From positions 1 to 64,000 of the forward strand of contig JAQTXD010000008.1 in the NCBI GenBank assembly GCA_028688955.1: DNA of 64,000 nucleotides, given 5' to 3'. The notes under the pieces are model-generated. The model ran no database searches. It saw nothing but the letters and a program-made list of their open reading frames with translations, and was not told the origin of the DNA. The stretch's first letter is position 1, and each line of letters begins with the position of its first letter. This document shows, one piece after another, positions 55,908 to 64,000 of the stretch. The position numbers and the translations under genes are program-made. The stretch comes from Desulfuromonadaceae bacterium. Lineage in GTDB: Bacteria; Desulfobacterota; Desulfuromonadia; Geobacterales; Pseudopelobacteraceae.

Positions 55908-57026
55908 CTATATTCGAAACGGATCCAGTTCCGTTTGGCATGTTTCGACAGTGCACCCCAGATATCCGGCAGCGACAAGCAGCTGACCAAGCCGTTCCGT
56001 TATTTCATGTGCCATGATTATTTCTGTTGGAAAATGACCGGCATCAATCAGGGCAATCCCCGCATCCTCTGCGTCACGCGCCTCATGATATTTTACGTCA
56101 CCGGTCACCAGTACATCCGCGCCGGAGCAAACCGCCTCCCGCAACAGCGAAGCTCCACTGCCACTGCAGAGTGCCACCTTAGATATTTTGGTTTCCGGGT
56201 CCCCTACGTAGCGAAGCGCCGGAGCAGCGAGTATGGTTCTCAACGTGGCAGCGTACTCTCCCAACGTGAGAGGTTCCTGTAAAGAACCTATCCGTCCAAG
56301 ACCAAGCTTTTCCCCTTCATTCAGAAGCGGATAGAGATCAAAAGCCGGCTCCTCGTAAGGATGCACCGCACGTAGCTTCTTCAGCGCATGTGGTACCCGG
56401 GCGCGGAGAATCAGCAGTTCAAGCCGTTCCTCAGGAACGGCTGACATTCCCCCGATTGATCCGATGTATGGCTCAGCACCTTCAAGCGGCGTGAATGTCC
56501 CTATTCCGTCTGCGGCAAAAGAACAATCACTGTAATTACCCTGTTGTGCGCTGAACGGAAAAAGCGCAGAGCGCACGTGCCCAAGGTGCCCGGCAGGTAC
56601 AAACACAACCAGTTTTACAAGCTCACCGGTTGTTGTCACTTTGAGGGGGACAGCATTTGAAAGCCCGATTTTAGAGGCGAGCAGATCATTCAGTCCGCCA
56701 CGGGCAATATCATAGTTCGTATGAAGGGTAACTATCGAAAGCCCCCCCTTTATTGCCGTATGTATGGTAGCGCCAAGAGTAGTTGCAGTTGATATGGACT
56801 TGAGCGGTTTGAATATCAGGGGATGATGTGTGATGAGTAGTTGGCAGGATGCTGCGAGAGCAGTGTTGACAGCGGCAGGCGTTGGATCGAGTGCAACCAT
56901 GATTCGTGTTACTTCGCCAGCAGGGTCACCAACCTGAATGCCAGGATTGTCCCACGCTTCTGCCAATACCTGTGGAGCTATTTTGTTAATGATACCAACT
57001 ATGTCCGCTATTTTTGGAATTTTCAT
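55908..57026 (-). CDS. Nif3-like dinuclear metal centre protein
   Basis: WDNPGIQVGDPAGEVTRIMVALD, LLITHHPLIFKPLKSI, LHTNYDIARGGLND, VLVTGDVKYHEARDAEDAGIALIDAGHFPTE. Confidence 0.93.
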   Translation of the reverse strand: MKIPKIADIVGIINKIAPQVLAEAWDNPGIQVGDPAGEVTRIMVALDPTPAAVNTALAASCQLLITHHPLIFKPLKSISTATTLGATIHTAIKGGLSIVTLHTNYDIARGGLNDLLASKIGLSNAVPLKVTTTGELVKLVVFVPAGHLGHVRSALFPFSAQQGNYSDCSFAADGIGTFTPLEGAEPYIGSIGGMSAVPEERLELLILRARVPHALKKLRAVHPYEEPAFDLYPLLNEGEKLGLGRIGSLQEPLTLGEYAATLRTILAAPALRYVGDPETKISKVALCSGSGASLLREAVCSGADVLVTGDVKYHEARDAEDAGIALIDAGHFPTEIIMAHEITERLGQLLVAAGYLGCTVETCQTELDPFRI

Positions 57027-57041
57027 CGGCTATAATTAAAA

Positions 57042-57069
57042 AGAGTGCAACCTTGCGGTGTTGCACTCT
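57042..57069. terminator. AGAGTGCAAC...GTTGCACTCT hairpin
   Basis: Perfect 10-bp inverted repeat between the tRNA and the Nif3-like gene. Confidence 0.45.
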
Positions 57070-57143
57070 CGTGGTGAGGTATGATAGCGGGGCGTTCCCA
57101 AATATCTGGCCGGCATCCGGCGTTTATCCCTCGCTGTATGAAA

Positions 57144-57220
57144 TGGTGGGCCCACCAGGACTCGAACCTGGGACCAACCGGTTATGAGCCGGTGGCTCTA
57201 GCCAACTGAGCTATAGGCCC
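57144..57220 (-). tRNA. tRNA with CAT anticodon (tRNA-Met elongator or tRNA-Ile2)
   Basis: GGGCCTATAGCTCAGTTGGCTAGAGCCACCGGCTCATAACCGGTTGGTCCCAGGTTCGAGTCCTGGTGGGCCCACCA folds as a cloverleaf with encoded CCA, 77 nt. Confidence 0.95.
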
Positions 57221-57287
57221 GTAGGGGAGTTGCATAATAGAGGAGGCACACACCCCTGTCAAGTACTATTTGAGCAGTTTTCAGCAG

Positions 57288-57851
57288 TTATGCGCGGGAC
57301 AGGAAGCGGCCGTCGCGGGTGTCTACTTTTACCTTTTCACCCGCCTCGAGGTACGGAGGAACCCTGACTTTCAAGCCGGTTTCAAGAAGCGCTTCCTTTG
57401 TTTCTGCCGTCGCAGTCGCATTTTTCATGACTGGCGGCGTCTCTGTCACCGTTAACTCTACCGTCATAGGCAAATCAACATTTACCAGTCGCCCCTCAAA
57501 CAGTCCCAGGACAACTTCCAGCCCATCAAGCAGATAGAGTGAAAGCGGCTCAAATTCTTCCGCAGGCATCTCGAACTGTTCGTAGTTCTCCATATCCATA
57601 AAAACGCCGTTACCGCCATCAGCATAGAGGAACTGCCCTTTATGGCGTTCAAAATCGGCCTCATCCACTTTGTCGCCGGAACGGAACGTCTTCTCCAATA
57701 CCTGACCGGTGATCAGGTTGCGGTATTTGGTCTTTACCATTGTATTGGCGCCACGGGCAGTGGGCGAGCTGATGTTGATTTCGGTGATCAGGCAGGGGGC
57801 ACCATCCAGTTGAATGACAAGACCCTTTTTAAAGTCGGATGTTGAAAACAT
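57288..57851 (-). CDS. efp: Elongation factor P
   Basis: ISSPTARGANTMVKTKYRNLITGQVLEKTFRSGDKVDEADFERHKGQFLYADG...; EF-P C-terminal ETGLKVRVPPYLEAGEKVKVDTRDGRFLSRA. Confidence 0.93.
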   Translation of the reverse strand: MFSTSDFKKGLVIQLDGAPCLITEINISSPTARGANTMVKTKYRNLITGQVLEKTFRSGDKVDEADFERHKGQFLYADGGNGVFMDMENYEQFEMPAEEFEPLSLYLLDGLEVVLGLFEGRLVNVDLPMTVELTVTETPPVMKNATATAETKEALLETGLKVRVPPYLEAGEKVKVDTRDGRFLSRA

Positions 57852-57899
57852 AAATGCAGCTTCTCCTTGATATTGTGTATAGCAATAGCCGCAGGCTAA

Positions 57900-58328
57900 T
57901 TACTTTCGATATTCTGCCGTAGGCCAGAACGGAATGCCGCCACGCGGGGTAAATTCTCCCCGCACGATCAGATAAACCGGCCTGAGCAGCGTGACCAGAT
58001 CATTGCAGATGCGATTGACACCGGCCTCGTGAAACTCGCCGTGCATACGGAACGACCCGAGGTACAACTTCAAACTCTTGCTCTCTACACACCACTGGTC
58101 CGGCTGATAATCAATGATGATCTTCCCGAAATCCGGCTGCCCGGTCATCGGACAGAGACAGGTAAACTCAGGACATTCAATGTGCAGAGTCCCGACGGCA
58201 CCGACCGGGTTCAGATCCGCCTGGGCAAACGGGTTCGGAAACGCTTCCAGCAAACCTGCATCCGGCTTGTCGTAATTATATACGGTTGCACCGGCACCGA
58301 GAGATTTCAATTGAGCATGCAATTCCAT
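57900..58328 (-). CDS. queF: NADPH-dependent 7-cyano-7-deazaguanine reductase
   Basis: ECPEFTCLCPMTGQPDFGKIIIDYQPDQWCVESKSLKLYLGSFRMHGEFHEAGVNRI. Confidence 0.95.
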   Translation of the reverse strand: MELHAQLKSLGAGATVYNYDKPDAGLLEAFPNPFAQADLNPVGAVGTLHIECPEFTCLCPMTGQPDFGKIIIDYQPDQWCVESKSLKLYLGSFRMHGEFHEAGVNRICNDLVTLLRPVYLIVRGEFTPRGGIPFWPTAEYRK

Positions 58329-58416
58329 TATTCACTTCCTGAGCGACATAGGTAGGCAAAGGGGGGACAGCATAGCAATGAAGCGAACTGCAGGCAATCT
58401 TTTTTACGGACTGTTG

Positions 58417-59679
58417 TCATGCCGCAGTAACCGGCAGCACACTGCCCGCTTCCGGCATAAGATAGCAGCGCCACCCTTCCGGGAGCAGTGGCAACGCCAT
58501 CTTCAGAGCATCATCCAATGTCCTCGCGGGGATCATGCCCATTTCCGTGACCTGCTGGGCCGGAAACTCTGAGACAAGAATAATCCGAAAACGCTGGGCT
58601 TTTTGCAGTACCGAGTAGGCTGTCTGGCCATTGATCTCATACCCTGACCGCAACGCGGCTTCAAACGCGGACAAGCTTTTGTGGCGAAACCAGCTGAAAA
58701 AACTGCTGTTGCCAAAGCCGTCGCGACACTCAGCCAGCAGGATCATCACACCTTCGTCCCTGAGCGCCTGAGACGCGTATTCCATTGACTTATGCGTTTG
58801 GATCAGATTGATATCCTTGGGGAAACCACCACAAGAGGCAATCACCAGATCACCTTTTTCAGCCAGCGGATACGCAAACCGCTCCCGGTAAAAACGACAG
58901 CCGGCCTCATGTGCCTCTCGCCAATCACCGGCAAACGCCGCAACGATCCGTTTATCGGCAGTCAGCACGGTATTGAGGATAAATGACGGACGGGCCAGGG
59001 CACAGCCGTCCATCATAGTGCGGTGAACCGGATTACCATCAAGATTACCGGTCACCGCCAGTGGATTCTTGCCACTCCCCTCTTCCGGGTTAAGTACCGC
59101 AAAATGGCTGGCCATACAGGATTTTCGGCTGGCGATACCGGGAAGGACGCTCTTGCGCCCTCCTCCAAACCCGGCAAAATAATGAAAGCCGATCGTACCG
59201 GTCAAAATCAGCCGGTCTGCCTCCACTGCAATCCTGTTGATACTGACCTTGACGCCTCCTGAAGTTGTGCCGACGGTAACCAGCGAAGCGGGGTCGTCGC
59301 ACTCGTGGTCGGTGACACGTATCCGCCCATAGAGCGAACCAAGTATTTTGCGATGCTCATGCTCTGTCTGTTTTCGGTGAATGCCGAGGGCTATCAAAAT
59401 TTCGATTCTGTCGTCGGCAATCCCGTGACGATTCAGAGAATCAACCAGCAGGGGCAGATAAATCTCGCTGCCGGTGTACCTGGTAATGTCCGAAGTGACG
59501 ATAACCACGGAATCACCTGGTCTGTAGGTGGACATGACCGCGTCACAGTTCGCGAGCGCATTTATTATAATTTCGACAGGGGATAGTTCAATATCAACAG
59601 GCGGGGGGACGATTACTCCCGCCAGATGCTCCGGCGGGAGATCGAAAGTAACTGAGGTTGAGCCGTATTTCAATTCCAT
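58417..59679 (-). CDS. larA: LarA-like nickel-dependent lactate racemase family protein
   Basis: VVIVTSDITRYTGSEIYLPLLVDSLNRHGIADDRIEILIALGIHRKQTEHE; GFHYFAGFGGGRKSVLPGIASRKS. Confidence 0.85.
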   Translation of the reverse strand: MELKYGSTSVTFDLPPEHLAGVIVPPPVDIELSPVEIIINALANCDAVMSTYRPGDSVVIVTSDITRYTGSEIYLPLLVDSLNRHGIADDRIEILIALGIHRKQTEHEHRKILGSLYGRIRVTDHECDDPASLVTVGTTSGGVKVSINRIAVEADRLILTGTIGFHYFAGFGGGRKSVLPGIASRKSCMASHFAVLNPEEGSGKNPLAVTGNLDGNPVHRTMMDGCALARPSFILNTVLTADKRIVAAFAGDWREAHEAGCRFYRERFAYPLAEKGDLVIASCGGFPKDINLIQTHKSMEYASQALRDEGVMILLAECRDGFGNSSFFSWFRHKSLSAFEAALRSGYEINGQTAYSVLQKAQRFRIILVSEFPAQQVTEMGMIPARTLDDALKMALPLLPEGWRCYLMPEAGSVLPVTAA

Positions 59680-59693
59680 CGGTATGCGGCCTG

Positions 59694-59938
59694 TTAAATC
59701 CAGGCATCGCCACCGTCGTATTCGTAGTCGGCACCCTTGGTCCGCGGAGTCACCTTGAATTTGGCTTCACGGGCAAGTCGCCTCATCTTGTCTGTGGCAG
59801 TTTCTCCGAGACAGGATATCTTCCCGCGAATTTCACGACCTGATGCCGGAGCCAGCAACAGGGCAGCAGCGACGCCGATTACGGCACCGGAAGCAAAGGC
59901 GATCACAGCGGCAGCGGCGTTATCATTGTTGTTTGACA
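59694..59938 (-). CDS. YtxH-like small membrane protein
   Basis: VIAFASGAVIGVAAALLLAPASGREIRGKI. Confidence 0.8.
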
Positions 59939-60028
59939 TGTCAGACTCCTTTATTTTGGTGTACAAATAATATCTGTTCAATGAGGTCATGTATCTAGCA
60001 CAAAAACAACTCTTAATAAAAGCAAAAA

Positions 60029-63004
60029 TTACAGCACTCGCGCCAGATGCCGCCGGATCATATCCTCGAAATCAGCATCTCGACTTCCGCTGTAGACAAG
60101 TGATGAACCTATCTCGGCGGCAAGAATTGCGCAGAGGTATTTTTTTGGCAGTTTCCCGATCCGCTGCCGATATGCAGCGGTGTCTCGCAGCATGTGCGGC
60201 AGATGGCTTAAAATGGCCTGACGAAAAGGGGACTGTAGACAGAGCTCCGGATGGCCCGAAAAGAATTCGAATAAACGGGAATAAAGACTGTTGATGTTCT
60301 GACTGATAGTTTCCGAAATTTCACTGTAGAGCTGTGTTCCACCCGCCTCAAGATGCCGCCGCAGGATCAGGCGGGCTTCATCGGCAGCCCGCTTCTCCAG
60401 TATTGCCAGTACATCATTGATATAGCGGTCTTTATGGTCCATAAATTCACGTTCTGTAAGCAGCAGGTTGGCAATGATTTCATAGGAGGACGAAATAACG
60501 CCGCACTTGTTGGCGGAAGCGTCGCGCATCAGCACCACGCCGCTTTTTTGCAGTTGGACCCGGGCCTCCGGTGTGATGTACGAGTTGGCTCCTTCAATAA
60601 TGACACCGGACGTCGGCACACCGTCAGCATCAAGAAATGACCGCCAGTTCCGGCCTTCAATCGTTTCAGGACGGCCGCCGGCCGGGATAAAGAGATCTGC
60701 TTTGACCGTAAAGACCAAACTGTTGTAGATGTGATTGAAATCATCAATATCCAGCCATTCTTCGACAAGCCTTCCATCGATTCGGCTTATCTTGCGATGG
60801 GACTCCTTCAGCCCATCCACACGACGACCGGTCCGGTACACGATGCTGCCACCTTCACCCAAAAACTCCGGATTGAAGGCATCCAGATCGCTTGCAAGTA
60901 CGATACGCCGCAATTCGTCATGACTGATGCCGTTCAGATCAGAGAGCGCTGCCGTCCCGTCAAGGATTAATCGCACCTGCATTCCGGGACAGCGGTCCAG
61001 CATGATGCGCAAGGAATTGCCGGCCACATCACCATTCGGTCCGCCGGTCATTTTCAGCGTAAAGGGATCCTTCCGGATATTTATACCGGCCGCTTCCGCC
61101 ATGGTGATTTCTGCAAACGTCACTACGCCGGTGGAGGTCACGCCGTACTCTTTATGGTTAATGCCGAAATTCTTGCTTGACATGATACCGACACCAAGAA
61201 TATAGCCGCGCTTTTTCGAGAGGGCAGCGATCGCCTCGATCATGCCGTCATGCATATTTTCATCAGGGCCGATCTCTATCGGTTCATCGTCACCGTAGTA
61301 ATCAACGATCCGCCGGTCTCTGGCTATCCCGTTTTCGGTAATAAAGATATCCAGAAAGGCATTGGCTATCCCGTACTGCAGTTTATAGAGTCGAAAGTTT
61401 TCAATATCGCTGCCGGGCTGTTCCAAATCGGAGACATCAAGAACAACCGCAAGCTTTGAGCCCCCCTCATAGATATCCTTATTTTTCAACTGTTGGGTAT
61501 TTGCCAAAACATAGACTTCTCGGAAGATCGTATTGGCCGAGGTGATATAATCGTCGGCACTTCGTGCGATAACCGTGCGCCACCCGCCGCGGGCAATATC
61601 CGAGAACCCGATATGATAGCCGGCGCCAAAACGACTGAAGAAAAACGTAACGCGGAAGGGAAGTGTTTCCGGGAGGTCCGCAGTGAATTCCCGACCGAGG
61701 AGTCGCAGATATCCGGGGTCAAGCCGGAAGGCCAGGGCCTGCTTTTCCTCGACAAAGAAGTTGGTTTTGAGGGTATGAGTTATCAGTAACAGGCAGCAAC
61801 CGTAGACTGACCGGCGGAGATCATCCAGCCAACGATGGCCGGTATCGTACCTCTGCACTGCGTTTTGAACTTCAGCAAGAGCAGTGGTATAGAGCGCTTG
61901 CCGATCCTGCAGATCAGGATCAAACCGCACTCGGAACAGACGGATCAAAAGTTGCGCCATTTCAGGGTGATCGTAGAATGCACCCTGAACATCCTCCAGC
62001 CCGAATTTCTCCGGTTGACCGTGGGCAAGACTTGTGTGACAGAACGCTATAAACCCGTTAACCAGCGCTGCATCTTCACCGGAAATGAATCCCTCAACAA
62101 CATACTGGCGATATGCCTGCGTCGATGTAGAAAGAATCTGCGTCGTACAGAGCTCACGCTTAAGGCGGGCAGCCAGCGGGCTCTCCGGGGAGATATCCTC
62201 CCCCCGACGGCTGATAACGAGGAAGGATCCGAGAAAATAGGGATGGATGCCATTTGAGATCGTCAGGCAATACGCTCTGCGGATGCCGATATCCAGGCGA
62301 TTAAAGACCTCCAGAAGCTGCAGGAGAAATTCCCCCTCGGGTGGGTTGCCGACTGCAAACAGCACCCGGGTTTCAGATCTTCCGTCGCGATCAACCTGTG
62401 CAATATCCAGATAAAGTCCTCCAGAAGCGTTGGCACTGCCGAACAGCCAGACCAGATACGCGATCCGGCTTGGCGGGGACATGCGGATATAGTTTTCATT
62501 ATTCAGCCAGAGTATTTTCAATAGCTGATCAAGTTTTTTCAGATCAAATGCGGGAAACGAAGAGCGCAACTCCGTTCGAACCTTGCGTATCAGTGCATCC
62601 GGGATGTCGACCTGCTTCTTCAGATCAATATCGCTATTCCGACGGCGGTCGAACTCAAAACGCTGGATTTCAAGTTCATGACTAAGTCCGGGCATATCGG
62701 CGTTTGAGTGGGAAAACATGGCATAGGAGATCTCCCGCTCGCCGAGTCGCTGCAACAGTCGGTAGAGAGAACCGGGCAGATTGACGCAGGCAATCACCAG
62801 ACGTTTTGCCTGATCGGACAAGACGAGGTGCTGGTTATGCCGCAACTCCCCCATCTCCCTGGCGAGGAGCGTCAAGGCACCTTCTTCATCTGCCATAGCC
62901 TGAAAAAAGTAAGGGCTCATGTGCTGTTGGAGCCAGAGAGCGTTTTCTTCTGCAGCAATGCGGGATGCGTGGGCTTTACGTCGGATAAGTGTAGGCAGGT
63001 GCAT
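60029..63004 (-). CDS. Large NAD-dependent glutamate dehydrogenase-type protein
   Basis: GFSDIARGGWRTVIARSADDYITSANTIFREVYVLANTQQLKNKDIYEGGSKLAVVLD; KMTGGPNGDVAGNSLRIMLDRCPGMQVRLILDGTAALSDLNGI. Confidence 0.88.
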   Translation of the reverse strand: MHLPTLIRRKAHASRIAAEENALWLQQHMSPYFFQAMADEEGALTLLAREMGELRHNQHLVLSDQAKRLVIACVNLPGSLYRLLQRLGEREISYAMFSHSNADMPGLSHELEIQRFEFDRRRNSDIDLKKQVDIPDALIRKVRTELRSSFPAFDLKKLDQLLKILWLNNENYIRMSPPSRIAYLVWLFGSANASGGLYLDIAQVDRDGRSETRVLFAVGNPPEGEFLLQLLEVFNRLDIGIRRAYCLTISNGIHPYFLGSFLVISRRGEDISPESPLAARLKRELCTTQILSTSTQAYRQYVVEGFISGEDAALVNGFIAFCHTSLAHGQPEKFGLEDVQGAFYDHPEMAQLLIRLFRVRFDPDLQDRQALYTTALAEVQNAVQRYDTGHRWLDDLRRSVYGCCLLLITHTLKTNFFVEEKQALAFRLDPGYLRLLGREFTADLPETLPFRVTFFFSRFGAGYHIGFSDIARGGWRTVIARSADDYITSANTIFREVYVLANTQQLKNKDIYEGGSKLAVVLDVSDLEQPGSDIENFRLYKLQYGIANAFLDIFITENGIARDRRIVDYYGDDEPIEIGPDENMHDGMIEAIAALSKKRGYILGVGIMSSKNFGINHKEYGVTSTGVVTFAEITMAEAAGINIRKDPFTLKMTGGPNGDVAGNSLRIMLDRCPGMQVRLILDGTAALSDLNGISHDELRRIVLASDLDAFNPEFLGEGGSIVYRTGRRVDGLKESHRKISRIDGRLVEEWLDIDDFNHIYNSLVFTVKADLFIPAGGRPETIEGRNWRSFLDADGVPTSGVIIEGANSYITPEARVQLQKSGVVLMRDASANKCGVISSSYEIIANLLLTEREFMDHKDRYINDVLAILEKRAADEARLILRRHLEAGGTQLYSEISETISQNINSLYSRLFEFFSGHPELCLQSPFRQAILSHLPHMLRDTAAYRQRIGKLPKKYLCAILAAEIGSSLVYSGSRDADFEDMIRRHLARVL

Positions 63005-63106
63005 GTGCTTGTCTCCCTCAAATAGTAAATGGACACGTAAAGTATAGCGCCATATTCACAATCACGATAGATTTACTGTCAATAAAAAACCAATAAAGCT
63101 TTTCTT

Positions 63107-63120
63107 GACCGTATACAGTC
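63107..63120. promoter_or_regulatory. GACCGTATACAGTC near-palindrome in the divergent GDH/enoyl-CoA hydratase promoter region
   Basis: Direct reading; shares ACTGTATAC with the gntR promoter site at 36621. Confidence 0.4.
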
Positions 63121-63160
63121 GAATTGTTATAGTCACGCCGCAATTTATTCCACCTCACAC

Positions 63161-63952
63161 GTGATGGCAGACAGGAAAAGAGCAATGCCCGAGAGACTTT
63201 GTACTATTCAGACGACACAAAACGGCATAGCGGTTCTGACCATTCCCGGAGGTCGAGACGCATCGGCCAGGGGGCTATTGGATTCGCTGCACCGTCAGAC
63301 CGGCATTCTGGCAGGTAAAGATGACATTAAGGGGCTCATTTTAGTCGGTTCAGAAGGCGTTTTTTGCGGAAGTCCCGCCGCGTGTAATACTTCGCACCAT
63401 GAAGCGGCACACCTCTCCAGCTTCGGCCAGAGTGTGCTGTTCGATATCGAAAAAATTGGCAAGCCGTGTATTGCGGCAATTGAGGGAGAATGTTCGGGGT
63501 TGGGACTGGAAGTCGCCCTCGCCTGTGATTTCATTATAGCATCGCAGTCAGCCAGTTTCGGTTTTCCTGGCATCGCCGACGGACTGATACCCTTCTGTGG
63601 CGGAAGCCAACGCCTCACCCGACTAATAGGCAAATCTAAAGCAAAAGAGCTGATCTACAGCGGTGATCTCATTGATGCTGCAGAAGCGTACCGGATCGGC
63701 CTGATAAACCGGCTTTATCCCCGGAGCGAGGCACTGGCCCGGGCTGAGGTGTTGCTTGCCCATATCTGCACCCGCAGCCCGAACGCTATCCGCATCGGCG
63801 GTGAAGTAGTCAATGCCGGATACGACATTGATCTGCACACCGCCTGCATACTTGAGCGGGACGCTTTTGCCCTTTGTTTTTCCAGTTTTGACCAGCGGGA
63901 AGGGATGCAGGCCTTTCTGGACAAACGTCAGCCGCAGTTTAAAGGAGAGTAA
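63161..63952 (+). CDS. Enoyl-CoA hydratase/isomerase family protein
   Basis: KPCIAAIEGECSGLGLEVALACDFIIASQSASFGFPGIADGLIPFCGGSQRLTRLIGKSKAKELIYSGDLIDAAEAYRIGLINRLYP. Confidence 0.93.
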   Translation: MMADRKRAMPERLCTIQTTQNGIAVLTIPGGRDASARGLLDSLHRQTGILAGKDDIKGLILVGSEGVFCGSPAACNTSHHEAAHLSSFGQSVLFDIEKIGKPCIAAIEGECSGLGLEVALACDFIIASQSASFGFPGIADGLIPFCGGSQRLTRLIGKSKAKELIYSGDLIDAAEAYRIGLINRLYPRSEALARAEVLLAHICTRSPNAIRIGGEVVNAGYDIDLHTACILERDAFALCFSSFDQREGMQAFLDKRQPQFKGE

Positions 63953-64000
63953 ACCATGCCTTTGAAACAGGGGTGCGTCCAGGTATATACCGGCAACGGC

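Overview
The window looks like a chromosomal segment of a Geobacter/Desulfuromonadales-type bacterium. This is inferred from the gene families and from the FlxABCD-HdrABC cluster; no search was run. No IS elements, phage genes or CRISPR arrays were seen. Housekeeping blocks include accD-folC-lptD, hemW, ispD, galE, hemB, efp, queF, NAD-glutamate dehydrogenase, RNase P RNA (minus strand) and one tRNA with a CAT anticodon. The accessory core is about 10.6-31.8 kb. It holds two complete, oppositely oriented TonB/ExbB/ExbD plus TonB-dependent receptor systems flanking cbiX-cbiC-cbiD. The right-hand receptor carries a CPNHM (CxxxM) motif and an HKM (HxM) motif, like the copper receptor OprC. It sits beside two large repeat/Ig-like secreted proteins, a dockerin-like C-terminus next to a cohesin-like lipoprotein, and a NosL-like protein. 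Three divergent paralogues of a small, apparently undescribed Cys-rich membrane-anchored family (core GECxxDCxIxGCSxE...HxCCCxQKK) mark these loci. A second notable observation is a family of three related inverted-repeat intergenic elements, each inserted between consecutive flx genes of the putative electron-bifurcating flx-hdr operon.
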